Source of the DNA: an uncultured Oceanospirillaceae bacterium
GTDB lineage: Bacteria > Pseudomonadota > Gammaproteobacteria > Pseudomonadales > Balneatricaceae
Assembly: GCA_913057435.1 (NCBI GenBank)
Contig: CAJXNY010000022.1
Coordinates: 20,581 to 84,580 of the forward strand
Length of the DNA: 64,000 nucleotides
Direction: 5' to 3'
The notes under the pieces are model-generated. The model saw only the letters and a list, made by a program, of their open reading frames with translations. It was not told the DNA's origin and ran no database searches. A program made the translations under genes and the position numbers. Below are positions 34,782-44,437 of the stretch, piece by piece. Every line of letters begins with the position of its first letter. Positions within the stretch are counted from its first letter, which is position 1.

Positions 34782-36593
34782 ATGAGTGAGTTTCGCAGCC
34801 TGTATAACATGGTTGAGCAGGCGCTGTTTTTTACACTGACACGGAAGATTGTTGCGAATGTCGTGGCACTCATATTGCCGCAAGTTGTGTTACTGGCATT
34901 TAGCTATTTTGTATTGACGGAGATAAAACAGACACTTGAACAGTTAACACGTACCTTGCCTCAGGTGGCATCGCTTCAGGCTGAACTGGATACCTTATGG
35001 CTGGCCCAGCTGGTTGCGCTGGCGGTGGTCTTATTAATGGGTGTTGTGGTTGTGCTGGGGATGCGGTTTCTGTTTTTGCGCCCTATCCAGTGCATGACCT
35101 CGATGCTCAGCAATGATGAGGGCAAACCAGGGGATCTCTCGGCTACCTTGCCGGTGGACACCGTTGATGAAATCTCAGGCATGGCGAACAGCTACAACAA
35201 TTTCACTGATCAGCTGCGAGAGATGATTGTTGAAACCCGGCAGCGCAGTGTGCAGGTTGGCGTGGAGGCGGCGCACCTGCAGCGGGCGTTGACCAACGCG
35301 CATCGCTCGGCGGTCAGCCAGCAGGGGCAGGCTGAAAAGGTATTTGCTGCCAGCAGCGAGGCGGTGCTGGCGATCAGGCAAATTTCTGATAGCACTCAGG
35401 TGATTACTGAACAGAATACTGAGCAGCTGGCGGAGGTACGCACATCCCATAATGAGCTGGGTGCAGTTTGTGAACAGGTGCGGATGATCTGTGAACAGGC
35501 GAGTATTTTTCAGAGCTCAGTGCAGCAGTTGAGTGATAACTCTACCCGTATCAGCCAGGTCTTGCAGATGGTGCAGGAGTTCTCTGAGCAGACAAATCTG
35601 CTGGCGCTGAATGCCGCCATTGAGGCTGCCCGTGCCGGTGAGGCGGGTCGTGGCTTTGCGGTGGTTGCTGATGAGGTACGTAATCTGGCTTCCAAGGTTA
35701 GTGAAGCGACACAAACCATTAACAGTAATATTGGTGAGATGTCGCAGCTAGTAGAGGCAACGCGGGACAGTGCCGGGCTGATCCATGATTATGCTCAGCG
35801 TACAGATAAGGTGATCAGTGGCACCCATCATCAGTTTTCAGAGCTGACCGGGGAGCTGGAAGGGGTTAATGACCGCTTATCGGGGATCAGCGCCTCGCTG
35901 GCGCAGTTGTCGAGCAGTAACGATGAGTCCCATGATCATGTGGAGACCATTACTCGTCAGGCTCAGTCGATTCGCTCGGAGATGGATCAGGCGCAGCAGG
36001 TATTTGTACACCTGAGCCATGCCACGGAAGAGTCTCAGGAGCTGTTGTCGCACTTTGTAGTGGGAATGGGCGGTTTTGAACATATGTTGCAATGCGGACA
36101 GAGCTGGGCGAGTGAGGTAAAAGGGCAGATGGAAGGGCTGGCCAGTCAGGGGGTTAACCTGTTTGACAGTCACTACCGTTGTAGCAATCCGGGTCATCAG
36201 TTTGAAAAATATACCACCAGCTATGTCGAAGCGTTTGAGCAGTTGTTACAACCACTTTATGACCGCTTTATCACACAGAAGCCAGAGTTTATCTATGCCA
36301 TTGCTGTGGATAAAAAAGGCTATGCCCCTGCTCACCATAAGAAAGCATCACAACCGCTTAGTGGTGATGAGGCGATTGATTTTCGGATGAGTCGGCATCG
36401 GCGGTTCTTTTTTGACAGTCGGGCAGAGCGGCGACGGGCGGAAAATGAGCTGCCTTTTCTGTTGCAAACTTTTGTCCGGGATACGGGTGAGGTACTGATC
36501 GATCTGTCAATTCCTGTCTATCTGAACGGACGTCACTGGGGGGCGTTTATTATGGGCTTTGAGCCTGATTGCCTGCTGGAAGAAAAAGGCTGA
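34782..36593 (+). CDS. Chemoreceptor with C-terminal cytoplasmic sensor domain
   Basis: 603 aa. Two membrane helices (~22-46 and ~74-99) enclose only ~27 residues, too few for a periplasmic ligand domain. A HAMP region follows (~100-155), then the signalling coiled coil with tip [21 protein letters not shown] near 267-287. After the coiled coil a ~150-residue domain (~450-603) carries [48 protein letters not shown] and [15 protein letters not shown], a module I recognise from many receptors but cannot name with certainty; it looks PAS/Cache-like. Sensing is therefore probably intracellular. Of two adjacent ATGs, 34782 has better spacing to AAGGGGG (34771-34777). Confidence 0.9.
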   Translation: MSEFRSLYNMVEQALFFTLTRKIVANVVALILPQVVLLAFSYFVLTEIKQTLEQLTRTLPQVASLQAELDTLWLAQLVALAVVLLMGVVVVLGMRFLFLRPIQCMTSMLSNDEGKPGDLSATLPVDTVDEISGMANSYNNFTDQLREMIVETRQRSVQVGVEAAHLQRALTNAHRSAVSQQGQAEKVFAASSEAVLAIRQISDSTQVITEQNTEQLAEVRTSHNELGAVCEQVRMICEQASIFQSSVQQLSDNSTRISQVLQMVQEFSEQTNLLALNAAIEAARAGEAGRGFAVVADEVRNLASKVSEATQTINSNIGEMSQLVEATRDSAGLIHDYAQRTDKVISGTHHQFSELTGELEGVNDRLSGISASLAQLSSSNDESHDHVETITRQAQSIRSEMDQAQQVFVHLSHATEESQELLSHFVVGMGGFEHMLQCGQSWASEVKGQMEGLASQGVNLFDSHYRCSNPGHQFEKYTTSYVEAFEQLLQPLYDRFITQKPEFIYAIAVDKKGYAPAHHKKASQPLSGDEAIDFRMSRHRRFFFDSRAERRRAENELPFLLQTFVRDTGEVLIDLSIPVYLNGRHWGAFIMGFEPDCLLEEKG

Positions 36594-36646
36594 ACGGGTG
36601 GAACGTTGCTCTGGCAGGCCCAGCCAGCCAGAGCAGGGGGCAATAT

Positions 36647-37159
36647 TTAGCCCTGACCTTCGAGGAAGGATGGGTCCAGCTTCAGCTCAGTATTGCTGTT
36701 AACGCGAACACCACGGGATTTGATGTCGGCTGCAATACCTTTGGCTTCTTCCAGTGAGTGCATCTCGTAGGTGCCGCACTGGTATTCGTTCAGTTCTGGA
36801 ATTTCATTCTGGGTTTTTACAACGGCAACATCATCCATTGCCGCCAGCCAGGCGTCAGCAACCTGCTGTTCAGAGGGCGCGCCGATCAGGCTCATGTAAA
36901 AACCAGTACGACAGCCCATTGGCGAGATGTCGATAATTTCAACGCTGCCACCGTTGAGGTGATCGCGCATAAAGCCGGCAAACAGGTGCTCCAGGGTATG
37001 AATACCGCGTTCACTCAGAATTTCCTGGTTCGGCAGGCAGAAGCGCAGGTCGAAAACGGTGATGGTGTCGCCGCCAGGGGTGGTCATGGTTTTGGCCACG
37101 CGGACTGCCGGTGCTTCCATACGGGTGTGGTCTACGGTAAAACTGTCAAGCAATGGCAT
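36647..37159 (-). CDS. luxS: S-ribosylhomocysteine lyase
   Basis: Splits S-ribosylhomocysteine to homocysteine and DPD, the precursor of autoinducer-2, within the activated methyl cycle. 170 aa, the standard length. Metal ligands His54 and His58 (HTLEH) and Cys128 (QCGTYE) are present, with catalytic Cys83 in MGCRTGFY. It is monocistronic here; the partner pfs/mtnN is not in the window. Whether it serves signalling or only recycling cannot be told. Confidence 0.97.
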   Translation of the reverse strand: MPLLDSFTVDHTRMEAPAVRVAKTMTTPGGDTITVFDLRFCLPNQEILSERGIHTLEHLFAGFMRDHLNGGSVEIIDISPMGCRTGFYMSLIGAPSEQQVADAWLAAMDDVAVVKTQNEIPELNEYQCGTYEMHSLEEAKGIAADIKSRGVRVNSNTELKLDPSFLEGQG

Positions 37160-37382
37160 AGCCGATCCTCATTAAAGTCATTTAACGCAAGTGATGAAGT
37201 GATTATCCCAGTGCCTGGGTGGGGAATTCAACTGTATTGAGAGCTGAATCTGTGGCTTTGGCGTAGCTTTTCGGGCTGTAAGCTGCACAATCGGGTGCAA
37301 GGGTCTGCTCAGGTTTGTGGGCGGTGGTGATTGATTGCTTTAATGTCTGCAGGCCACCGCAAAGGTATTCGATGGTGGTGGG

Positions 37383-38153
37383 CTAATCCCAGCCACCTAG
37401 CGGGCGTAACCGTTCAAACAGGGGCTGTAATGGCCGGTTGCCGATGCGTTTACTGAGCCTGCGTAATGAGCCCAGGTGGTGGCGTGAATCGGGCGCTGGC
37501 AAGCCACGTTTACTGGCAAAAAGAACGAGATTGCCACCCTCAATCGGGCAGGCCAGAAAGTGGCCTTCAAAATGCTTGTTCAGCCTCTCCAGCGCCAGTG
37601 GGTGGTAACCCTGGCCCTCATCCCACAGGTTCAGCACCAGCAGACCATCGTCATTTAAGATGCGCTCGCAGTCAGCCAGCATATCGGGGCACAGCTGTAC
37701 CTGCTGCATTCCCTCATCGAGATAGATGTCTGCAAACAGCAGGTCACATGTCTGCTCGGTGCGCATCATAAAATCAGCTGCGTCGGCGACTTCGATGGTT
37801 AAGCGAGGGTTGTCTGGCAGGCAAAACCATTGCTGGGCAGCGTCGACAACCTTACGGCGTAGTTCAACGGCCGTGACAGTGCTATCCGGTAACTGGTGTA
37901 GCAGTGTTGTTGCAAGGCTGCCGCCGCCAAGTCCCAGCAGGGTAATATGGCGCGGTTGAGGGCAGAAAATCAGTGCCAGTAACATAGCCTGGGTGTATTC
38001 ATAGAGGGGGATGTGCGGCTGGTTTAGATTAATCGCGCTTTGCTCGCCACCCTCGCCAAAAGTCAGATAACGAATCCCCTGATACTCGAACACATGCAGT
38101 GTGCCCCATCGATCCTTACTACGGTGAAGTTCTACGGCCAGGCTGGGGATCAT
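37383..38153 (-). CDS. Spermidine synthase-like methyltransferase-fold protein
   Basis: 256 aa of the SpeE-like family. The nucleotide-binding glycine loop is LLGLGGGSLATTL near residues 92-104, followed by the acidic VTAVELRRKVVDAA strand end and the DLLFADIYLDEGM segment near 156-168 where true aminopropyltransferases have their catalytic aspartate. The short N-terminal domain and the lack of a clear polyamine pocket suggest one of the uncharacterised single-domain homologues rather than housekeeping SpeE. It is co-oriented with luxS, 220 bases upstream of it. Confidence 0.8.
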   Translation of the reverse strand: MIPSLAVELHRSKDRWGTLHVFEYQGIRYLTFGEGGEQSAINLNQPHIPLYEYTQAMLLALIFCPQPRHITLLGLGGGSLATTLLHQLPDSTVTAVELRRKVVDAAQQWFCLPDNPRLTIEVADAADFMMRTEQTCDLLFADIYLDEGMQQVQLCPDMLADCERILNDDGLLVLNLWDEGQGYHPLALERLNKHFEGHFLACPIEGGNLVLFASKRGLPAPDSRHHLGSLRRLSKRIGNRPLQPLFERLRPLGGWD

Positions 38154-38225
38154 GAAGGGTCACTGTAAACAGGATTTATACGACAGCAGTGTAGAGGGAT
38201 TTTTCTGCCTCAGCCAGTCGCATGT

Positions 38226-38252
38226 ATACAGGCCAGGAGGCCCGGCCTGTAT
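38226..38252 (-). terminator. Hairpin after the LuxR-type regulator gene
   Basis: ATACAGGCC (38226-38234) pairs with GGCCTGTAT (38244-38252) nine bases past the regulator stop. The stem is strong but there is no T-tract on the minus strand. Confidence 0.5.
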
Positions 38253-38260
38253 CACGCGTT

Positions 38261-39220
38261 TCAGGACAGAACGGGTGCAACCAGTTCAATCAGCTGATTC
38301 TTGTTATTGATATTCAGCTTACGGTACACATTATTGACGTGCTTGATAACGGTATGGTGGCTGATATCCAGTTGCTGGGCGACTTTTTTGTAGGACAGGC
38401 CGCGGGCATAGTGCTCCACTACGCGTTTCTCTGAAGGGGTCAGCTGACTCAGGACGCCGCGTTCAACGAGGCTGATAAATTCTGCATTTCCTGCCAGCGA
38501 GCGACGTTCTACACTCTGAGTACCCAGGTGTGGCTCACGCTGTTTCAGTTCTTCGATGAGTTGATTGGGTAGCTTCTGTTCAACACTTTCGCCCATCTGG
38601 CTGCCGATAAACTCACGGAACTGATCAGAGCAATAACGGATGTAGTTCTGATTGTCGACAATAGCCCAGTGCTGGTTACCGTCCCATTCCTGGCACTGCT
38701 TGATCTGTGCGCCTAGGTGGAAAGCCTGGATAATATGTGGCGCGATGGTCTCGACGCAAGCGCGTTCCTGTTCAGTAAAATCAGGCTGATCAGGCTTGCG
38801 GTAGAGGGATAAGATTGATACGTCAGTATAGCCGTCACGCTGGATCAGGGTACTCAGAGCTGCGCGCACATCCATTTTGGCGGACAGGGCCTCAGTACTA
38901 GCCATCTGCTCCTGATGGGCGGCCAGAAATTCACTGTTTACATTCAGCGTCAGTCCGGGTTGCTCGAACATGGGTCGAATGATTGAGTCCTGGAAGTAGA
39001 TCGGTGCATTTGAGTACAGACTTTCCTCCGGCAGCAGGTAAGAGCACCGGCTGTAGATCTCAAAACTGTTGTTGTTCAGACGTCCAACAATCCACTTGCC
39101 TGAATCGAAGGTTACATGTTCCTGTAATACCTCGAACAGCGCCTCTTTCAGCTGATTGGAAGAACACTGATCAACCTTCTGATAGATTTTGAGGATCAAC
39201 TGGCTGACCGTTTGTTCCAT
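38261..39220 (-). CDS. LuxR-family transcriptional regulator, unknown N-terminal sensor
   Basis: 319 aa. The last ~60 residues are a LuxR-type helix-turn-helix (LTPSEKRVVEHYARGLSYKK, then ISHHTVIKHVNNVYRKLNI), which should bind DNA as a dimer. The ~250-residue N-terminal part has no receiver Asp and lacks the Trp/Tyr pattern of acyl-homoserine-lactone receptors; it looks like one or two PAS/GAF-like domains (residues ~15-200). Its signal is unknown. It is divergent from the phosphonate regulator, with 385 bases between, and near luxS, but a functional tie to autoinducer-2 is only conjecture. Confidence 0.85.
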   Translation of the reverse strand: MEQTVSQLILKIYQKVDQCSSNQLKEALFEVLQEHVTFDSGKWIVGRLNNNSFEIYSRCSYLLPEESLYSNAPIYFQDSIIRPMFEQPGLTLNVNSEFLAAHQEQMASTEALSAKMDVRAALSTLIQRDGYTDVSILSLYRKPDQPDFTEQERACVETIAPHIIQAFHLGAQIKQCQEWDGNQHWAIVDNQNYIRYCSDQFREFIGSQMGESVEQKLPNQLIEELKQREPHLGTQSVERRSLAGNAEFISLVERGVLSQLTPSEKRVVEHYARGLSYKKVAQQLDISHHTVIKHVNNVYRKLNINNKNQLIELVAPVLS

Positions 39221-39605
39221 AACGAGGCTCCTGTTTCAAAGAAGGGGTGGTCATTATAACCTGGTAATTTTTTTGAAACGTATGAAAAGTTTAAATTATT
39301 TGTATAAAAGTGCAGCTCTGCAAGACCAACCGATTGGTCGGTATTGTTAATGTGAATTGTTAACACTTTAGTACTGCCAAATAATTAATGGGAATTTGTT
39401 AACTTTTAATAAAAGTTGAACTTCTTAAGACTAATTTGAATGATAGGCCGGTTTAAATTACAAGTTTTTAGTAGCGACTGATATCTAAAGTGTATGAAGT
39501 TAGACAGACCGGTAGGTCTGTAGTACGCAAAATGTACAGTCAAATTGGTGTGCAGGTTGTATGATTTGTGTACCAGAAACAGCGATGTTGTGTTTGAGAG
39601 TAAGT
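39221..39605. other. Divergent regulator-regulator intergenic region
   Basis: About 385 bases, strongly AT-rich. It contains two related 15-base sequences, ACCGATTGGTCGGTA (39329-39343) and ACCGGTAGGTCTGTA (39508-39522), each embedded in a palindrome (GACCAA-CCGA-TTGGTC; ACAGACC-GGTA-GGTCTGT). These are likely operators, detailed in the findings. No gene is seen. Confidence 0.6.
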
Positions 39606-40328
39606 ATGGCTGAGAGAGCGGTTGTTAAAGCGGTTGAGGTGGTGGTCTGGCTACGGACGCTGATTTACGAGAAGACGTTATCGACGGGCATGCGCCTGCC
39701 CTCTGAGAGAGTGATCAGCGAACAGCTTCAGACGTCACGCGTGACAACTCGTGAAGCGTTAAAAATGCTGGAAACACAGGGCCTGATTTATCGCTCAAAC
39801 CGTCGAGGCTGGTTTGTTACCCCGCCCAGAATAAATTATGACCCAGGTCGAGCTATGTTTTTCATGGAGTATGTTGCGGAGCAGGGGTTTAAACCATTTA
39901 GTCATCAGATCAGTAAAAAAAGAGTGCTAGCTGATACGGCATTAGCGAGCCTGCTTTCCATTGAAGAAGGTGACTCACTTGTTGAGCTGAAGCGCGTTCG
40001 TGGAGCAGATAATAGGCCGGTTTATGTTGAAACTATCCTGTTACCAGAGCGCCGTTTACCTGGCATTTATGATCATGATCTGGCGCACTCGGTAACTACC
40101 GTATTGAAAGAAGAATATAATAAGCCTTGTATGAATGTGGAATTAGAGGTGATTTCTTCCTCGCTAGATAAAGACGCCGCTGAATTACTACAGGCGCCGG
40201 TCGGTTACACCAGTGTTGAAATACACCGGGTATCAAGAGACGCTCAAGGGGCACTGGTTGAGTATGATGTTGAGCACTGGCGACATGATGCTCTGAAATT
40301 GAAAGTGGAGTTTAATATCCGCTCATAA
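39606..40328 (+). CDS. phnR: GntR/UTRA-family regulator of 2-aminoethylphosphonate use (PhnR-type)
   Basis: 240 aa. The N-terminal winged helix (~8-72) has the GntR signature GMRLPSERVISEQLQTSRVT with REALKMLETQGLIYR. Residues ~80-238 match the UTRA ligand-binding domain of HutC-subfamily members (LVELKRVRGADNRPVYVETI). The gene order with an AEP transporter and phnX makes a PhnR role likely. ATG 39606 is favoured because it removes a non-conserved 15-residue extension from 39561; neither has a strong ribosome binding site. The gene is clearly more AT-rich than its neighbours. Confidence 0.82.
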   Translation: MAERAVVKAVEVVVWLRTLIYEKTLSTGMRLPSERVISEQLQTSRVTTREALKMLETQGLIYRSNRRGWFVTPPRINYDPGRAMFFMEYVAEQGFKPFSHQISKKRVLADTALASLLSIEEGDSLVELKRVRGADNRPVYVETILLPERRLPGIYDHDLAHSVTTVLKEEYNKPCMNVELEVISSSLDKDAAELLQAPVGYTSVEIHRVSRDAQGALVEYDVEHWRHDALKLKVEFNIRS

Positions 40329-40407
40329 TGAATGGTTTTTGTTATGGGTTTATTATTTTGACGTTCATGAATTTGTCATATCGTTTGCTTAGTCTGTACA
40401 GGAATTC

Positions 40408-40419
40408 TGGTCTATACCA
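40408..40419 (+). promoter_or_regulatory. Candidate PhnR operator ahead of the AEP-binding protein gene
   Basis: TGGTCTATACCA, a palindrome that fits the GT-N-TA-N-AC core of HutC-subfamily GntR operators. It sits 48 bases before the ATG of phnS, just past a possible -35 TTGTCA (40373-40378). A near-identical core recurs before phnX. Confidence 0.65.
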
Positions 40420-40466
40420 AGGCGTTGCGCCAGCCAGCCATTATCCTGACCTGAGAGTGAACGAAG

Positions 40467-41489
40467 ATGAAACAGCCCTTACGCTATTTGACGACCGCGA
40501 CGGTTCTGGCTTCCTGTCTGAGTGTGACGGCCCAGGCCGCCACTGAGCTGACAGTTTATACCGCCGTTGAAGCGGAAGACCTCAAGCGTTATGCCCAGGA
40601 GTTCAACAAGCAGTATCCGGACATCAAAATTCACTGGGTACGTGACTCCACTGGCATTGTGACAGCGAAACTGCTGGCGGAAAAAGACAATCCACAGGCG
40701 GATGTTGTCTGGGGTCTGGCAGCAACTTCGCTGCTGGTGCTGAAAGGGGAAGGCTTGTTAGAGCCTTATGCGCCTGCTGGGCTGGATAAGCTATCGGCTA
40801 AATTCCGTGACAGCGATGCCACGCCATCCTGGGTGGGGATGGATGCCTGGATTGCGGCGATCTGTTTCAACACGGCTGAAGCAGCAACGCATAAGCTGCC
40901 AGCGCCAACGTCCTGGGAGGATCTGACGAAACCGGTCTACAAGGGCCATGTGATTATGCCGAATCCGGCGTCCTCCGGCACGGGTTTCCTCGACGTATCC
41001 TCCTGGTTGCAGATGTTCGGCGAAGATAAAGGCTGGGGCTATATGGACCGCCTGCACCAGAACGTTGCTCGCTACACCCATTCGGGCTCCAAGCCTTGTA
41101 AGCTGGCGGCTGCAGGCGAAGCTGTTATCGGTGTTTCATTCGCCTATAAAGGCGCCAGGCTGAAGAAGAAGGGTGCGCCGCTGGATGTTGTTTTCCCAAG
41201 TGAAGGGGTGGGCTGGGATATGGAAGCGACCGCAATCGTCAAAGGCACTGACAAACTGGATGCTGCCCAGAAACTGCTGGACTTCTCTATCTCTCGCAAC
41301 GCCAATGAGATGTATAACAAAGGTTATGCGGTGGTAGCGATGCCGGGTGTTGCCAAGCCAGTACAGTACTTCCCGGAAAACCCGGAGACGCTGATGATTG
41401 AGAATAACTTCGAATGGGCGGCAAGCCATCGTAGCGAAATTCTGAAAAGCTGGCAGCAGCGGTACGACAGCAAGTCTGACCCGAAATAA
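40467..41489 (+). CDS. phnS: 2-aminoethylphosphonate ABC transporter, substrate-binding protein
   Basis: Periplasmic receptor of the AEP uptake system, 340 aa. Sec signal peptide (residues 1-24, cut after AQA), then an iron/spermidine-type (family 2) binding fold: ELTVYTAVEAEDLKRYAQ, DVVWGLAATSLL, PNPASSGTGFLDVSSWLQ and FAYKGARLKKKGAPLDVVFP, characteristic of the AEP subgroup rather than iron binders. First gene of the transport operon and followed by a hairpin. Confidence 0.92.
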   Translation: MKQPLRYLTTATVLASCLSVTAQAATELTVYTAVEAEDLKRYAQEFNKQYPDIKIHWVRDSTGIVTAKLLAEKDNPQADVVWGLAATSLLVLKGEGLLEPYAPAGLDKLSAKFRDSDATPSWVGMDAWIAAICFNTAEAATHKLPAPTSWEDLTKPVYKGHVIMPNPASSGTGFLDVSSWLQMFGEDKGWGYMDRLHQNVARYTHSGSKPCKLAAAGEAVIGVSFAYKGARLKKKGAPLDVVFPSEGVGWDMEATAIVKGTDKLDAAQKLLDFSISRNANEMYNKGYAVVAMPGVAKPVQYFPENPETLMIENNFEWAASHRSEILKSWQQRYDSKSDPK

Positions 41490-41512
41490 CGGACTGTCAT
41501 CAGACCGTCATA

Positions 41513-41547
41513 ACCCGGCTCCATCCTTCGATGGGGTCGGGTCTTTT
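41513..41547 (+). terminator. Terminator-like hairpin between phnS and phnT
   Basis: ACCCG and CTCCATC arms (41513-41525) pair with GATGGGG and CGGGT (41530-41542) around CTTC, with one internal mismatch, then CTTTT. Partial termination here would raise the binding protein relative to the ATPase and permease. Confidence 0.65.
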
Positions 41548-41596
41548 CGTACTTTCCCTCTATTTTATAAACCCCTGTTGATACCGGAGCGAACCG

Positions 41597-42667
41597 ATGC
41601 GCGAGCGCTATCTGTCGATTAACCATCTTTCTAAACGCTTTGGCGACTTCACCGCGCTGGATGATATTTCGTTAACGGTTGAAGAAGGCGAATTTGTCTG
41701 TTTTCTGGGGCCGTCGGGTTGTGGGAAAACCACTTTGCTACGGGCAATTGCCGGACTTGATCTGCAAAGCAGTGGCGAAGTGCACCAGCAGGGGCGTGAT
41801 ATCTCCTGGTTAACGCCAGACAAGCGTGATTTCGGTATTGTGTTTCAGTCCTATGCGCTGTTTCCAAACCTCACGGTGGCCGAAAATATTGGTTATGGTC
41901 TGCGTAATCAGGCTGTGGATAAGTCGGCCCGCCAGGCACGGGTTCATGAACTGCTGGCGATGATTGGCCTGCCGGACGCTGGCGCTAAATATCCGGCTCA
42001 GTTATCCGGGGGGCAGCAACAGCGTGTTGCGCTGGCTCGCGCGATTGCCACCCGCCCCGGGTTGTTATTACTGGATGAGCCGCTATCGGCACTGGATGCA
42101 CAGGTGCGGGTACATCTACGCCATGAAATCAAGGCGTTGCAGCGCCAGCTGGGTGTCACCACCATCATGGTGACCCATGATCAGGAAGAGGCGCTGACCA
42201 TGGCCGACAAGATTGTGGTGATGAATCAGGGGGTGATTGAGCAAGTGGGCACGCCACAGGAGATCTACGCCAGGCCAGCGAGCGCCTTTGTGGCATCGTT
42301 TATCGGCACCATGAACTTCCTGCCCAGTACGGTGCTGGACAGCGGTCGGGTACAGGTGGGTGAGCAGTCACTTAACTGCCTTTGTGATGACTATCAGCCC
42401 AGCCAGGCGCTGCAACTGGCGATCCGGCCGGAAGATATTCGGGTACGTCACAATGGCGATGCCACTAACCGGCTGGCAGCCGATGTTGAGTCGATTGAAT
42501 TTCTGGGTTCATTTGTCCGTTCAGAATTGAAAGTGCGTGGTATGAACCACCGGCTGGTGGCAGATTTCTCCATGAACGATGTCCGTGATCTGAATATTCA
42601 GCATGGCTCTGAACTGATGCTGGACCTGCCAAGCCAGCGCCTGCACCTGTTCGAGGGTGCGCTATGA
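41597..42667 (+). CDS. phnT: 2-aminoethylphosphonate ABC transporter, ATPase
   Basis: 356-aa ATPase powering AEP import. Walker A GPSGCGKTT (~38-46), Q-loop FQSYALFP (~84-91), signature LSGGQQQRVALARA (~135-148), Walker B LLLLDEPLSALD (~155-166) and switch His (VTHDQEEA). The C-terminal third is a TOBE-like regulatory domain (LAIRPEDIRV). Its stop overlaps the permease start by four bases. Confidence 0.93.
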   Translation: MRERYLSINHLSKRFGDFTALDDISLTVEEGEFVCFLGPSGCGKTTLLRAIAGLDLQSSGEVHQQGRDISWLTPDKRDFGIVFQSYALFPNLTVAENIGYGLRNQAVDKSARQARVHELLAMIGLPDAGAKYPAQLSGGQQQRVALARAIATRPGLLLLDEPLSALDAQVRVHLRHEIKALQRQLGVTTIMVTHDQEEALTMADKIVVMNQGVIEQVGTPQEIYARPASAFVASFIGTMNFLPSTVLDSGRVQVGEQSLNCLCDDYQPSQALQLAIRPEDIRVRHNGDATNRLAADVESIEFLGSFVRSELKVRGMNHRLVADFSMNDVRDLNIQHGSELMLDLPSQRLHLFEGAL

Positions 42668-44367
42668 AGTCTGCTGTACTGAATCGGCCGTTGCGCATTC
42701 AACTGCAGGGCCTGGGACGGGATCAGCTGATTCAGGCTCTGGGGCTGTGTCTGGGGATTGGCGGGCTGATGCTGGCCATGGTGCTACCGCTATGGGCCAT
42801 CCTGTCGAAAAGTGTGCAGGACAAAGCCGGAAACTATGTCGGCCTGCAGAATTTTATCGAGTATGCCGCCAGTCCCAGCCTGTTTAGCTCAGTCACCCAC
42901 TCACTGACCATCGCCATGGTAACCACGGTGGTGGTTTTGAGCCTGGCGCTGTTAACGGCCTATGCGTTGACCCGCAGTTGTATGCCGTTTCGCGGCGTGA
43001 TCCGGGTAGTGATGATGGCACCGATCTTTGCGCCATCGCTGCTGCCAGCGATCTCGCTGGTGTACCTGTTTGGTAATCAGGGGGTACTGAAAAGCTGGCT
43101 GCTGGGTGAGACGATTTATGGCCCAATCGGCATTGTGATCAGTCTGGCGTTCTGGTGTTTTCCAGCAGCTACCATGATTCTGATCACCGCGCTGTCCAAC
43201 ACCGATGCCCGGCTTTACGAGTCGGCTAAAGCGTTGCGGACCAGTCCGCTGCGAACCTTTTTCACCGTGACTCTGCCCTCCATCAAGTATGGTTTGATGA
43301 GTGCGGGTTTTGTCGTTTTTACCCTGGTCATTACTGATTTTGGCGCGCCTAAAGTGATTGGTGGCCAGTACAACGTGCTGGCTACGGATATCTATAAACA
43401 GGTGATCGGTCAGCAGAACTTCCAGATGGGTGCGGTGGTATCGGTGATTCTGTTACTGCCTGCCATGCTGGCCTTTGCGGTCGATCGCTGGGTGCAACGC
43501 AAACAGGTGGCGTTGCTCAGTGCCCGGGCTGAACCCCTGCAGCCGAAACCGGAAAAACGTAAAGATCTGACGTTGCTGCTGCTCTGCCTGCCGGTGATCG
43601 CTACGATTGTGGGGGTGCTGGGGATGGCCGTTTATGCCTCTCTGGTGACCTTCTGGCCCTACAACCTTGAGTTGTCGTTTAGTAATTATCAGTTTGATCT
43701 GATGGACGGCGGTGGCTGGGGAGCTTATTTCAACTCGTTACAGCTGGGATTATGGGTCGCGCTGGTGGGTACCGGGTTGATTTTCACCAATGCTTACCTG
43801 GTGGAAAAAGTGCCACAGATGAAAGTGCTGCGTGGCCTGATGCACTTCAATGCAATGATTCCGCTAGCGGTGCCGGGGCTGGTGCTGGGGCTGGCATATA
43901 TATTCTTCTTTAATCAGCCAGGTAACCCGCTTAGTAGCCTCTACGGCACTATGGCTATTCTGGTGATCTGTACCATTGCTCACTACTACACCGTCTGTCA
44001 CCTGACTGCCGTAACGGCACTGAAGCAGATTGACCCGGAGTTCGAATCGGTCTCTGCCTCGCTGAAGGTGCCGTTCTATATCACCTTCTGGCGGGTGACG
44101 TTACCGGTCTGTTTACCCGCCCTGCTGGATATTTCAATCTACCTGTTTGTGAATGCGGTCAATACGGTCTCGGCGGTAGTTTTCCTCTACTCCACCGATA
44201 CCATGCTGGCCTCCGTGGCGGTGCTGAATATGGATGATGCCGGTGATATTGCCCCAGCGGCAGCGATGGGGGTGTTACTGATGCTGACCTGCTTCGCGGC
44301 CAAGCTTATCCACTGGTTGCTGTCACGCCATTTGTTGTTGCGCACTCAGGCCTGGCGGCTGCGTTAA
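42664..44367 (+). CDS. phnUV: 2-aminoethylphosphonate ABC transporter, fused permease
   Basis: 567 aa with about 12 membrane helices in two homologous halves, each with an EAA-type ATPase-contact loop (ESAKALRTSPLRTFFTVTLP near 187-206; ESVSASLKVPFYITFWRVTLP in the second half, near 460). It thus combines in one chain the two permeases that are separate (PhnU and PhnV) in Salmonella. The N-terminal 25 residues are cytoplasmic. Translation is coupled to phnT by an ATGA overlap. Confidence 0.9.
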   Translation: MKSAVLNRPLRIQLQGLGRDQLIQALGLCLGIGGLMLAMVLPLWAILSKSVQDKAGNYVGLQNFIEYAASPSLFSSVTHSLTIAMVTTVVVLSLALLTAYALTRSCMPFRGVIRVVMMAPIFAPSLLPAISLVYLFGNQGVLKSWLLGETIYGPIGIVISLAFWCFPAATMILITALSNTDARLYESAKALRTSPLRTFFTVTLPSIKYGLMSAGFVVFTLVITDFGAPKVIGGQYNVLATDIYKQVIGQQNFQMGAVVSVILLLPAMLAFAVDRWVQRKQVALLSARAEPLQPKPEKRKDLTLLLLCLPVIATIVGVLGMAVYASLVTFWPYNLELSFSNYQFDLMDGGGWGAYFNSLQLGLWVALVGTGLIFTNAYLVEKVPQMKVLRGLMHFNAMIPLAVPGLVLGLAYIFFFNQPGNPLSSLYGTMAILVICTIAHYYTVCHLTAVTALKQIDPEFESVSASLKVPFYITFWRVTLPVCLPALLDISIYLFVNAVNTVSAVVFLYSTDTMLASVAVLNMDDAGDIAPAAAMGVLLMLTCFAAKLIHWLLSRHLLLRTQAWRLR

Positions 44368-44400
44368 GTGAACACTGAGTGACAACGTTCATACTGAAGT

Positions 44401-44429
44401 CCCGGATGGCAGCATCCGGGATTTTTTTT
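44401..44429 (+). terminator. Intrinsic terminator after the AEP permease gene
   Basis: CCCGGATG (44401-44408) pairs with CATCCGGG (44413-44420) across GCAG, then A and eight T residues. phnX is therefore likely to have its own promoter. Confidence 0.88.
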
Positions 44430-44437
44430 ATCATTTC

